Made by a program: the position numbers and the translations under genes. Positions 9,021 to 17,294 of a stretch of DNA of 64,000 nucleotides are shown piece after piece. This DNA is from Bordetella genomosp. 12 (GTDB lineage: Bacteria; Pseudomonadota; Gammaproteobacteria; Burkholderiales; Burkholderiaceae_B): the NCBI RefSeq assembly GCF_002261355.1, contig NZ_NEVU01000002.1, positions 1,116,001 through 1,180,000 on the forward strand, read 5' to 3'. The stretch's first letter is position 1, and each line of letters opens with the position of its first letter. Below the pieces are notes generated by a model. The model was not told the DNA's origin and ran no database searches. It saw nothing but the letters and a program-made list of their open reading frames with translations.

Positions 9021-10562
9021 TCAGCTCAGCTGGCGCGCCTGGACCTGGGCGATGCGGCGCCCATCCAGGCGCCTGACCTCGAATTCCCAGTCGCGCCAGC
9101 GCACGCGCACTCCCACTTGCGGCAGGCTATCGGCGGCGCGCAAGACGCAGCCGGCCAGCGTCGCATCGTCGGGGAAGTCCTGCCCCAAGTGGACAGCGCC
9201 GATGATCCGTGCCGCTTCGGGCGTCGCCAGACGTCCATCGAGCAGCCAGGAACCATCGGCCAGGCGCGCCGCGCCCGTAATCTGCCCTTCGGCCTGATCG
9301 GGCAGGTCGCCCGCCACGGCGGTCAGCAGATCCATCGGCGTGACCAGGCCCTCGCAGACCCCGTGCTCATCGACCACGATCAACAGATGATCGCGCGACT
9401 CGCGCATGACTTCCAGCAGTTTGATGACCGGTACGGTCTCGGGCACGTAATGCGGCTCCTGGGCCAGTTCCACCAGGTCGACCGCGCCGGGCGTGCGCAG
9501 CGGCACCAGAATGTCCTTAAAGTGCAGCACGCCCACGACGTTGGCGGGGTCGCCGTCACACAAGGGCAAGCGCGAATGGCCGGAAGCGAACTTGTTCAGG
9601 ACGGTCTGGGTGTCGTCACGCACATCCAGCCACACCATCTCGCCGCGCGGCACCATGATGCTGCGCAGATCACGCTGCCCCATGGACAGCACCCCCTCGA
9701 TCAGGCTGCTTTCCTCGGGAGCGAAGGCCGCCTCATCGTCGCGCGCCAGCGGTTCGGCCGCGGCGCCCGCGTCCTCGCCCTGGGCCCGCAACAGCTTGAG
9801 CACCATCCGGGCGGTACGCTCGCGCCGGCCCAGGCCGTGCTCGTCGCGCTGACGGTTACGCTGCGCCAACTGATTGAAGAGCTCGATCAGAATCGCGAAG
9901 CCGATCGCGGCATACAGATAGCCCTTGGGGATGTCGAAGCCCAGGCCTTCGGCCACCAGGCTGAAACCGATCATCAGCAGCAGGCCCAGGCAGAGGATGA
10001 CCACGGTCGGATGCCGCCCCACGAAGGCCATGAGCGGGCGGCTGGCCAGCATCATTACCGCCATCGCAATGATGACGGCGGTCATCATGATGCTCAGGTC
10101 CTGCACCATCCCCACGGCGGTGATGACCGAATCCAGCGAAAACACCGCGTCCAGCACGACGATCTGCGCGATCACTTGCCAGAAGACCGCATACTGCTGC
10201 CGACCGCTGGTGGCCTGCGCGTGCCCTTCGACCCGCTCATGCAACTCCATCGTTCCCTTGAAAAGCAGGAACAGGCCGCCGAGGATCAAAATGAGGTCGC
10301 GGCCGGAGATTTCCGCGCCGAACACGCTGAACAAGGGTTGCGTCAGCGTCACCACCCACGCAATGCTGGCCAGCAGACCCAGGCGCATGAGCAGCGCCAG
10401 CGTCAAGCCCAGCATGCGCGCTTTGTTGCGCTGATGTGCCGGCAGTTTATCGGCCAGGATGGCAATGAACACCAGGTTGTCGATGCCAAGCACGATCTCC
10501 AGCACGATCAAGGTGGCCAGGCCCACCCAGGCAGTCGGGTCGGACATCCAGTCAAAAAGCAT
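9021..10562 (-). CDS. TerC domain plus CBS pair and CorC/HlyC domain membrane protein (YoaE/YegH family)
   Basis: A 513-residue inner-membrane protein. Residues 1 to about 235 form a seven-helix TerC domain with its acidic motifs ([30 protein letters not shown]). Residues 295-415 are two CBS domains ([32 protein letters not shown]), and the rest is a CorC_HlyC transporter-associated domain. TerC proteins are linked to metal export, including manganese, and to loading of exoenzymes. The ATG at 10562 has a GAGGAT site. The transcript leader carries an intrinsic terminator immediately upstream, described separately. Confidence 0.88.
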   Translation of the reverse strand: MLFDWMSDPTAWVGLATLIVLEIVLGIDNLVFIAILADKLPAHQRNKARMLGLTLALLMRLGLLASIAWVVTLTQPLFSVFGAEISGRDLILILGGLFLLFKGTMELHERVEGHAQATSGRQQYAVFWQVIAQIVVLDAVFSLDSVITAVGMVQDLSIMMTAVIIAMAVMMLASRPLMAFVGRHPTVVILCLGLLLMIGFSLVAEGLGFDIPKGYLYAAIGFAILIELFNQLAQRNRQRDEHGLGRRERTARMVLKLLRAQGEDAGAAAEPLARDDEAAFAPEESSLIEGVLSMGQRDLRSIMVPRGEMVWLDVRDDTQTVLNKFASGHSRLPLCDGDPANVVGVLHFKDILVPLRTPGAVDLVELAQEPHYVPETVPVIKLLEVMRESRDHLLIVVDEHGVCEGLVTPMDLLTAVAGDLPDQAEGQITGAARLADGSWLLDGRLATPEAARIIGAVHLGQDFPDDATLAGCVLRAADSLPQVGVRVRWRDWEFEVRRLDGRRIAQVQARQLS

Positions 10563-10574
10563 CCACTATCCTCG

Positions 10575-10613
10575 AAATAAAAACGCCCATGGCCTCGGGA
10601 TGAGGCATGGGCG
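10575..10613 (-). terminator. Intrinsic terminator or attenuator in the TerC-CorC leader
   Basis: On the minus strand the arms CGCCCATG and CATGGGCG (10606-10613 and 10584-10591), extended by CCTC/GAGG with one bulged base, close a five-base loop. TTTTTATTT (10583-10575) follows. The T-run ends about four bases before the GAGGAT ribosome binding site of the gene starting at 10562. A terminator inside a leader implies premature termination that can be relieved, although it could also simply end an upstream transcript. Confidence 0.7.
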
Positions 10614-11305
10614 CATGACGAAAAGGCAACGGCCGCAGCAGGCGGCGTAGGGTCGAACGATGAGGTCCGCGCGGGGACCAAGGGGCGCGGCATCGGCCGC
10701 GTCTAGACGGAGGTTCTTCGGTCATAAGAGGGGAAGGGCTTCGCGACGACCACCTTCCCGGGTATCTGACAATAAACTGAATAATAGCAAAACTCGGATG
10801 CCTCTCAGGGCAGCCTCTCGGGTAAGTCCGCGATCCCACCCCCTGCCCGGCCTGACCAGACCCCGCGGCCCTAAAGTTATGTCGCTTGCGGCCGTTAACG
10901 GCGTAATACGCCGTTGCACCCCCTGGCCCGCCGCTTCGCATGGGATCGGTCTTGGATAACGGCATTGCCGATAGAACCCCAAGATTTATCTGATAGTTTG
11001 CACGATAGAGGGCAGCCATAGCGGTAATTAGCACGCTTGCTGCCTGGATATTTTCTCGATTCGACACCGCGCCGGAGCCGTATTGTTCCCGCAGTGTCGG
11101 GTCCCTCCAACGAGGCATGGCCACGGTGCCAAAAAAATCGGGACACTATCTTGGAAATTTGTGCTCAAACGGATATAAAAACGGATATAAATCGAAGGAA
11201 TTCTGTCCTAGGCGGCCAGATCTGGCAGCCGGTGACGCCTTTTGTCCCGGTCTGTCCCCTTTCGGCCCCCTCTGCTCTTCCCACCATTGATCGTCAATTT
11301 TCCGT
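10614..11305. other. Long intergenic region between divergent TerC-CorC and REC-EAL genes
   Basis: About 690 bases without a believable gene; short open frames here have no family pattern or start signal. It holds the 5-prime leader of the minus-strand TerC-CorC gene, an inverted repeat AACGGCG-TAATA-CGCCGTT at 10897-10915, and the 12-base tandem repeat at 11167-11191. I looked for the conserved GGGGAGUAG box of the yybP-ykoY manganese riboswitch and did not find it. Confidence 0.5.
11167..11191 (+). repeat. Tandem 12-bp repeat AAACGGATATAA upstream of the REC-EAL gene
   Basis: AAACGGATATAA occurs twice with a 12-base period, sharing one A between copies, about 115 bases before the ATG at 11306. 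The arrangement suits a direct-repeat operator for a regulator. No regulator can be named from sequence. Confidence 0.6.
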
Positions 11306-12505
11306 ATGAAACAGCCGGCCGTCCTCGTGATCGAAGACCATCCCGTGCAGCGGTTGGTTATCGTCCGAGCCCTCGAAATGCTGGGGTACACCCGCATTCT
11401 TCAGGCCCAGGAAGGCAGCCAAGCGCTCGAACAACTTGAATTGCACGGCGTGGCCGACATCGTGATCTGCGACGTCCGCACGCCCGGCATGGACGGCACC
11501 CAGTTCCTGCGCGAGTCCAGCCAGCGCAATCTCGTCAAATCGGTCATCCTCAGCAGCGACGTTCCCAGCGACCTGACGGCCGCCATTTTGCACATGGCCA
11601 GCCTGTGCGGCATCCAGGTGCTGGGAGATCTTGGCAAACCGCTCAAGCTCGGGCGTCTGGAATCCCTCTTGCGGCGCTACGAAACCGACGCCGACATCGC
11701 GCGGGGCGACGCGCAGACGCCCACGCAAGCGCTCCCTTCCGCCGAAGAAATCCGCATCGGTCTGGATCGGGGGGAGTTCATTCCCTATTACCAGCCCAAG
11801 TTCGACGTGCGCACCCTGCAACCGGCCGGCGCGGAGATCCTGGCTCGCTGGCATCACCCCGAGCGTGGCCTGCTGTCACCGGGCTGCTTCATCGAGGCCG
11901 TCAAAGACTGCAACGAGCTCGACCGCATGACCTGGGCCTTAGCCGATCAGGCCATGGCACAAACGGCACGTTCCGTCCCCACGGGCAGCGGCGCCAGCCT
12001 GGCGCTCAACGTCGAAACCTGCCAGTTGGGCAGCGCGCAGCTCTTGACGCATCTGATCTCCGCGCTGGAGCGGCATGCCTTGCCCGCTACGGCCCTGACC
12101 ATCGAGGTCACTGAAACCGGCCTGTTGTCCGTACAGGCCAGCACGCTTGAAACCCTCGTCCGCTTGCGGTTGCTGGGCTGCACGGTGTCTATCGATGACT
12201 TCGGAACGGGCTTTTCCTCCATGGAAAGGCTGTGCAACCTGCCCTTTAACCAGCTCAAGATCGATGCCTCTTTCGTCAGCCGGCTGCCTGGCGATGCCCG
12301 TAGCGAAAGCGTCATTGCCGCCACCCTGTCGCTGGCCGAAAGCCTGGGGATCACCGTCGTCGCCGAAGGCATCGAAACGGCCGATCAACGCAATGCCTTG
12401 CTCGATATGCGCTGCGCCCTGGGCCAGGGGTTTTGGTATGCCCGCCCCATGTCCGGTGACGAATATGCATCGTGGTTGTTCAATCCTATGGTCGCCAATA
12501 CCTGA
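11306..12505 (+). CDS. Response regulator with C-terminal EAL domain (RocR-like)
   Basis: A 399-residue protein with a receiver domain at about 1-125 (IEDHPVQR; phospho-acceptor in VICDVRTPGMDG; Lys in LGKPLKL) and an EAL domain at about 150-395. The EAL motif reads EILARW, keeping the catalytic Glu. LNVE, EVTETGL, SIDDFGTGFSS, KIDASF and VVAEGIET are intact, so phosphodiesterase activity is likely. The layout equals RocR of Pseudomonas aeruginosa, which works beside a BvgA/BvgS-like pair. Here it lies directly upstream of bvgA on the same strand, separated by 436 bases. Confidence 0.87.
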   Translation: MKQPAVLVIEDHPVQRLVIVRALEMLGYTRILQAQEGSQALEQLELHGVADIVICDVRTPGMDGTQFLRESSQRNLVKSVILSSDVPSDLTAAILHMASLCGIQVLGDLGKPLKLGRLESLLRRYETDADIARGDAQTPTQALPSAEEIRIGLDRGEFIPYYQPKFDVRTLQPAGAEILARWHHPERGLLSPGCFIEAVKDCNELDRMTWALADQAMAQTARSVPTGSGASLALNVETCQLGSAQLLTHLISALERHALPATALTIEVTETGLLSVQASTLETLVRLRLLGCTVSIDDFGTGFSSMERLCNLPFNQLKIDASFVSRLPGDARSESVIAATLSLAESLGITVVAEGIETADQRNALLDMRCALGQGFWYARPMSGDEYASWLFNPMVANT

Positions 12506-12941
12506 GCGCATGATCTGGCAGCACGCAGGCAGGAGCTTATCGACTCAGCTCGGATTGCCCCTGCGCGCCGTTATATCGTCTTATTCGATCTTGCTTAGCG
12601 GCGCCGCCGGAGTCTCCCGCGAGGCGGGCGCGCCGCCCTAGCGCCGGGAGCTTCAGCAGATAAGACGAAAAGAACACGGTTGGTCTGAGAACCCGGCCTT
12701 GCCCTTGGGGCAGATACTTAAACTAGCCTGATTTTTATTGGGTTCACCGTGACGCGCAGTCTCGCAATACACAGTAGCCAAACGGCGGACTATGCTCTAA
12801 CTTGTCACCGAATTGGCAGCTTTAGATGTTTAACTTTCAATCTGATCCTGGCCTCGTCCCCAATCCGCCGCTGGCTGACTACATCTTTTCAAACATAATA
12901 ACGATCATTAAAACTGAAGATTTGTGAGGCAGCAGACGGCC
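12506..12941 (+). promoter_or_regulatory. bvgA upstream region
   Basis: 436 bases without a gene. The first 150 are GC-rich with a small hairpin (CCCGC-GAG-GCGGG near 12617-12629) but no T-run. The last 60 bases before bvgA are strongly AT-rich and include TAATAACGATCATTA (a TAAT-N7-ATTA dyad, near 12897-12911). A weak ribosome site GAGG precedes the ATG at 12942. No good -35 is present, which would suit an activated promoter, but no BvgA heptad array could be defined with confidence. Confidence 0.4.
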
Positions 12942-13565
12942 ATGCAAAAGCTACTAATTATTGATGATCATCCCGTCATCCGCTATGCGGTCAAAGGCTT
13001 GATGGAGAAAGAGGGTTTCGAAGTGGTGGGCGAAACCGACAATGGCCTGGACGGCATCACCATGGCGCGGGAATTGCTTCCCAATCTGGTGATCCTCGAT
13101 ATCGCCATCCCCAAGCTGGATGGCCTGGAAGTCCTGACCCGCCTGCAGGCCCTCGGGCTGCCCATGCATGTTCTCATCCTTACCGGCCAGCAGCCTGCCC
13201 TTTTTGCGCGCCGCTGTCTGAACGCGGGGGCCGCCGGGTTTGTCTCCAAACATGGCAATCTGCAGGAGGTCGTGGACGCGGCCAAGGCGGTGGTCGCCGG
13301 CTACACCTATTTCCCCAAAACCACGCTGACCGACATTCGTGGCGTCGAGAACCAGGACGACGCCATGATGATCTCCTCGCTTTCCAATCGCGAGTTGGCC
13401 GTGCTGCAGCTCCTGGCGCAGGGCCTGACCAATAAAGACATTGCCGACAGTATGTTTCTGAGCAATAAAACCATCAGTACCTATAAAACCCGATTGTTGC
13501 AAAAACTCAATGCAACCACATTGGTGGAACTGATAGACATGGCCAAACGCAATAATCTGGGATGA
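12942..13565 (+). CDS. bvgA: BvgA-type virulence response regulator
   Basis: NarL/FixJ-class transcription factor, 207 residues. The receiver (LLIIDDHP, phospho-acceptor D53 in VILDIAIPKLDG, LTGQ, KH) is followed by a LuxR-type HTH at about 143-205 (LSNRELAVLQLLAQGLTNKDIADSM). Long blocks such as FARRCLN, AKAVVAGYTYFP and DSMFLSNKT agree with Bordetella BvgA as remembered. The ATG at 12942 aligns with the BvgA N-terminus, rather than the GTG at 12924. Its stop overlaps bvgS as ATGA. In Bordetella, phosphorylated BvgA switches adhesin and toxin genes; targets here cannot be inferred, and no fhaB lies next to it. Confidence 0.92.
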   Translation: MQKLLIIDDHPVIRYAVKGLMEKEGFEVVGETDNGLDGITMARELLPNLVILDIAIPKLDGLEVLTRLQALGLPMHVLILTGQQPALFARRCLNAGAAGFVSKHGNLQEVVDAAKAVVAGYTYFPKTTLTDIRGVENQDDAMMISSLSNRELAVLQLLAQGLTNKDIADSMFLSNKTISTYKTRLLQKLNATTLVELIDMAKRNNLG

Positions 13566-16500
13566 CGCGCATGCCGCCCTCGCTGGCCTGGCGCCGCCTG
13601 CTCTGGCGGGTGGGCCTGGCTGTCGCGCTTGCAATGGGCTGGGGGCCAGCGGCGTGGTCGTCCCCCGGTGGCCAACCGCTGCCGGAAGGCTCCACGGCCC
13701 AAGTGCCCAAGCTCGATGTGGAACTCGACGGCGACGACTGGCGCTGGCTGGCCGCCAAGCGTGAACTCAGGCTGGGCATTTACGCGCCGGATTACGCCCC
13801 CTTTCAGTTCACACAGAGCCGCCGTTTTCAGGGCATCAATGCCGATTACCTGAAGGCCATCAGCCACAACCTGGGGCTGATTCCGGTGGTGATCCATTTT
13901 CCAGACCGTGACACGGCGCTGCGCGCGCTGGCCGAGGGCCAGATCGATGCGGTCGATGACGTCGCCGGCGGCGCGCTGCAGGGCGACCTGTTCGCGACCA
14001 CCCTGCCCTATATCAACAACGAGGCGGTCGCCGTCGCGCGGCGCGAACTGGGCAAGATCCCGGCCGATCTCGGCGCCTTGCGCGTGGCCGTCAATCCCCG
14101 GTCTCAGCCCGCCGCGCTGCAGCAGGATGCCTCCCATCTGCACTGGACCCGCTATCCGAGCCCGCTGTTGGGCTTGAGTGCAGTGGCCTATGGGCAGGCC
14201 GAGGTCTATCTGGGCGATCCGCTGGCCGTGGCCTACTACCTGACGGCCGGCATCTTCAGCGACCTTCAGGTCCAGCGCCGCGACGATCTCGGCCGGCGGG
14301 GCAATGTGTACACCGTGCAGCGCGGCAATACACGCCTGCGCCACATTCTGGATCAGACCATCGCCAGCATCCCGCTGGCCTGGCGCCAGAATGTCATCTA
14401 TCGCTGGGGGCTGCCCACCGGCGCTTTCTTGCCGCCCCAACCCATTGCCCTGACCGACAAAGAGCAGCGCTGGGTGCACAAGCATCCCGTCGTGAAGGTG
14501 CAGGCCTTGAATCTTTTCCCGCCCTTCTCCATGCACAGCCAGGGGGATCCCGAGTTATCGGGCCTGTCCATTGCCCTGCTGCAACGCATCGGGCAGCTGA
14601 CGGGCTTGCAGTTCCGCGTCGAGGGTGCGGACACCTCCGCGGCGATGCAGCAGGCCTTGCTCAATCATGAAGCCGACATGAGTGCCGGGCTGTTCTGGAG
14701 CGAAAAGCGCGAGGACGTGCTGGATTTCAGCACCCCCTATCTGAGCACCGCTTTTGTCCTGGTGGGCAAGCAGGACAGCCCGGCGCAGCAGGCGGGGACG
14801 GATTTCGCCCGCATGCGTATAGCCAGTGTGCCTGGCAGTACCGCCTCGGATGCCTTAGGCCAGCACTATCCGCAGGCCGAACTGGTGGCGGCGGCCAGCC
14901 CCAACGACGCCCTGTTGAAGGTACTTGCCGGGCAAGCGGACTTTGCGGTGCAAACTCAGGTCGCCGCGAATTTCTATCTGCGCCATTATTTCCGCGACGA
15001 ACTGCGCGTGGTCACGGCGTTGGACACTGCGCCTGCCCGGCTGGCCTTTGCCTTTGCGCGCGACCAGGACGAGCTGCAAAGCATCGTGGACAAGGCGCTG
15101 GCCGCGCTGCCGGCCGACGAGCCGCTCTATCTCATGAATCGCTGGCGCCCCGAATCCGCACCGGCCATCAATACCTGGTACGCCTATCGCCAGGAAATCT
15201 ATCTGCTGATTGCCGCGGCCGTGGCCACGGCGGGGATTTTCCTTGCCTGGGTTATCTATCTGCGGCGGCAGATTCGTAAACGCCGCCAGGCCGAACGGGC
15301 CTTGAGCGACCAGTTGGCCTTTATGCGGGTGCTGATCGATGGCATCCCCAATCCGGTTTTTGTCCGTGACACGCAAGGCCGCATGGTGATCTGCAACCGC
15401 AGTTATCTCGACACCTTCGGCATCCAGGCCGAGGATGTCGTGGGCCGCACCCTGCTCGAGTCGCCCATGAACGCGGAAAACCCGGCGCAGACCGCCCGGG
15501 TGCATGCCCAGTATCTGGACGTGATGGGCCAGGCTGGCGGGCCGGTGTTCCAGGATCTGGAACTCGTACTGCGGGGCCAAACGCACTACCTCTACCACTG
15601 GCTGCTGCCCTATTCCGACTCCGTGGGCCAGGTCAGCGGGTTGATTGGCGGCTGGACCGATCTGACCGAGCGCACCCGGCTGCTGCACGACCTGCACGAA
15701 GCCAAGGAAGAAGCCGACGCCGCCAATCGGGCCAAAACCACATTCCTGGCCACCATGAGCCATGAAATCCGCACCCCGATGAACGCCATCATCGGCATGC
15801 TCGAGCTGGTGTTGCGCCGGCCGCCCGACCCCGCGGCCGATCGCGAAGCCCTGACGGTGGCTTACGACTCGGCCCGTTCCCTGCTCGATCTCATCGGCGA
15901 CATCCTGGATATTTCCAAGATCGAGGCCGACAAGCTCGAGCTCACCCCCGTGCCGACCGATCTGCGCCAACTGCTCGAAGGCGTGGTCAATGTGTTTCAG
16001 GGCATGGCGCGGCAAAACGGGTTGAGCCTCAAACTGCTCATGACGCCTGAGCAACCACCCGGGGTCGCGGTCGACGCGCCGCGTCTCAAGCAAGTGGTCT
16101 CCAACCTCGTGAGCAATGCCCTGAAATTCACCGACATCGGCGGGGTGACCGTGTCGCTGCGGGTCGACCCGGCCGAAGCGGGTCAGGCCCGCATCGAGAT
16201 CGCCGTTGACGACAGCGGGCCGGGCATCAGCGCGGCAGACCGCCGTCGGCTGTTCGAACCCTTTACCCAGGTCCATCAGGAGGCCAGCGCCGACAAGGCC
16301 CGGATCGCGGGTACCGGGCTGGGCTTGGCCATCAGCCGCCGCATCATCGAGACCATGGGCGGCAGCTTCGATCTGAGCAGTATCCCCGGCAAAGGCACAC
16401 GGATCGACGTGCAACTGACTGCCCCCTTGCTGGCGGCCGAGGCCCCGGCGCCTGTCGCGCCGCAGGCGGCCGCACCGGATGACGCCCCTATCGCCCGGCT

Positions 16501-17239
16501 GCGCGTGCTGGTCATCGACGACCACGCGCCCAACCGCATGCTGCTCGGCCAGCAACTGGCCTATATCGGGCACGATGTTCTGCAAGCTGCGGATGGGCCC
16601 CAGGGCCTGGCGCTCTGGCAGCAGCAGGTCTTGGATGTGGTTCTCACGGATTGCAATATGCCCGGGATGAGCGGCTACGACGTCGCGCGCGAGATCCGGC
16701 GCCTCGAGCGTGAGGCGGGCCGCGCCCCGACCGTCATCTATGCCATCACGGCCTCGGCGCAGGCCGAGGAGTTCGCGCGTTGCGAAGCCGCCGGCATGGA
16801 TGGTTGCCTGTTCAAGCCGCTGGATATCGACACCCTGCAGCAACGGCTGCATCCGCTGGCCGTTCTCAAGGCCCAAACTCGTCCCATGCCCGCTTCTCCC
16901 ACGCACTTCCGGCCTCAGGCCCTGCTCGAACTGACCCGCGGCGATGCCGCCATGACGCGGCGCATCATTGAGGCGCTCATCAAGACCAATCGCGAGGACG
17001 CCGTGGCGCTGGCGCAAGCGGCCCAGATCGGGGACAATCCGGCCGTGGCCGATTTGGCGCATCGTATTGCTGGCGGCGCGCGCGTGGTGGCTGCCGACCC
17101 GGCCGTCGCCCAAGCCCAGGCGCTGGAAGCGGCCGCGCGGCAAAGCCAGGATGACATGCAAGCTCAGGCCACCGCCCTGACCCAGGCGCTCAGCGCCCTG
17201 GAAAGTGAATTACAGGCCTGGTTGGCAAGCCAGGACTGA
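13562..17239 (+). CDS. bvgS: BvgS-type hybrid sensor histidine kinase
   Basis: A 1225-residue unorthodox sensor. It has a signal segment (about 10-34), two periplasmic Venus-flytrap domains (about 65-300 and 311-540), a TM helix (about 547-568), PAS (about 575-705), a kinase with H734 in SHEIRTPMN, an ATPase domain (GTGLGLAISRR), a receiver with D1030 in LTDCNMPG, and an Hpt with H1167 in AHRIAGG. All three phosphorelay residues are present, so the His-Asp-His-Asp relay to BvgA should work. The start overlaps the bvgA stop by four bases; an ATG at 13571 is an alternative. Length and order match Bordetella BvgS (about 1238 residues). Confidence 0.92.
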   Translation: MTRMPPSLAWRRLLWRVGLAVALAMGWGPAAWSSPGGQPLPEGSTAQVPKLDVELDGDDWRWLAAKRELRLGIYAPDYAPFQFTQSRRFQGINADYLKAISHNLGLIPVVIHFPDRDTALRALAEGQIDAVDDVAGGALQGDLFATTLPYINNEAVAVARRELGKIPADLGALRVAVNPRSQPAALQQDASHLHWTRYPSPLLGLSAVAYGQAEVYLGDPLAVAYYLTAGIFSDLQVQRRDDLGRRGNVYTVQRGNTRLRHILDQTIASIPLAWRQNVIYRWGLPTGAFLPPQPIALTDKEQRWVHKHPVVKVQALNLFPPFSMHSQGDPELSGLSIALLQRIGQLTGLQFRVEGADTSAAMQQALLNHEADMSAGLFWSEKREDVLDFSTPYLSTAFVLVGKQDSPAQQAGTDFARMRIASVPGSTASDALGQHYPQAELVAAASPNDALLKVLAGQADFAVQTQVAANFYLRHYFRDELRVVTALDTAPARLAFAFARDQDELQSIVDKALAALPADEPLYLMNRWRPESAPAINTWYAYRQEIYLLIAAAVATAGIFLAWVIYLRRQIRKRRQAERALSDQLAFMRVLIDGIPNPVFVRDTQGRMVICNRSYLDTFGIQAEDVVGRTLLESPMNAENPAQTARVHAQYLDVMGQAGGPVFQDLELVLRGQTHYLYHWLLPYSDSVGQVSGLIGGWTDLTERTRLLHDLHEAKEEADAANRAKTTFLATMSHEIRTPMNAIIGMLELVLRRPPDPAADREALTVAYDSARSLLDLIGDILDISKIEADKLELTPVPTDLRQLLEGVVNVFQGMARQNGLSLKLLMTPEQPPGVAVDAPRLKQVVSNLVSNALKFTDIGGVTVSLRVDPAEAGQARIEIAVDDSGPGISAADRRRLFEPFTQVHQEASADKARIAGTGLGLAISRRIIETMGGSFDLSSIPGKGTRIDVQLTAPLLAAEAPAPVAPQAAAPDDAPIARLRVLVIDDHAPNRMLLGQQLAYIGHDVLQAADGPQGLALWQQQVLDVVLTDCNMPGMSGYDVAREIRRLEREAGRAPTVIYAITASAQAEEFARCEAAGMDGCLFKPLDIDTLQQRLHPLAVLKAQTRPMPASPTHFRPQALLELTRGDAAMTRRIIEALIKTNREDAVALAQAAQIGDNPAVADLAHRIAGGARVVAADPAVAQAQALEAAARQSQDDMQAQATALTQALSALESELQAWLASQD

Positions 17240-17294
17240 GCGCTGTACCCAACCGGCTGACGCCAGGCCGTTATTCCACCTGAAGGTGAACAAG

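Noticed and set aside
10563-10900. yybP-ykoY manganese riboswitch upstream of TerC-CorC
   Set aside because: The conserved GGGGAGUAG box and its partner loop could not be found on the minus strand; only the terminator is supported.
10614-11124. Minus-strand open frame of about 190 codons in the long intergenic region
   Set aside because: No ribosome site, no family pattern and repeated Arg/Ser-rich translation; likely chance.
12506-12941. BvgA heptad array (TTTCCTA-type repeats) before bvgA
   Set aside because: I could not align a convincing series of heptads; only an AT-rich stretch and a loose dyad are visible.
14855-17161. Very long minus-strand open frame (768 codons) opposite bvgS
   Set aside because: It is the antisense shadow of a clear BvgS coding sequence in GC-rich DNA; its translation has no family pattern.
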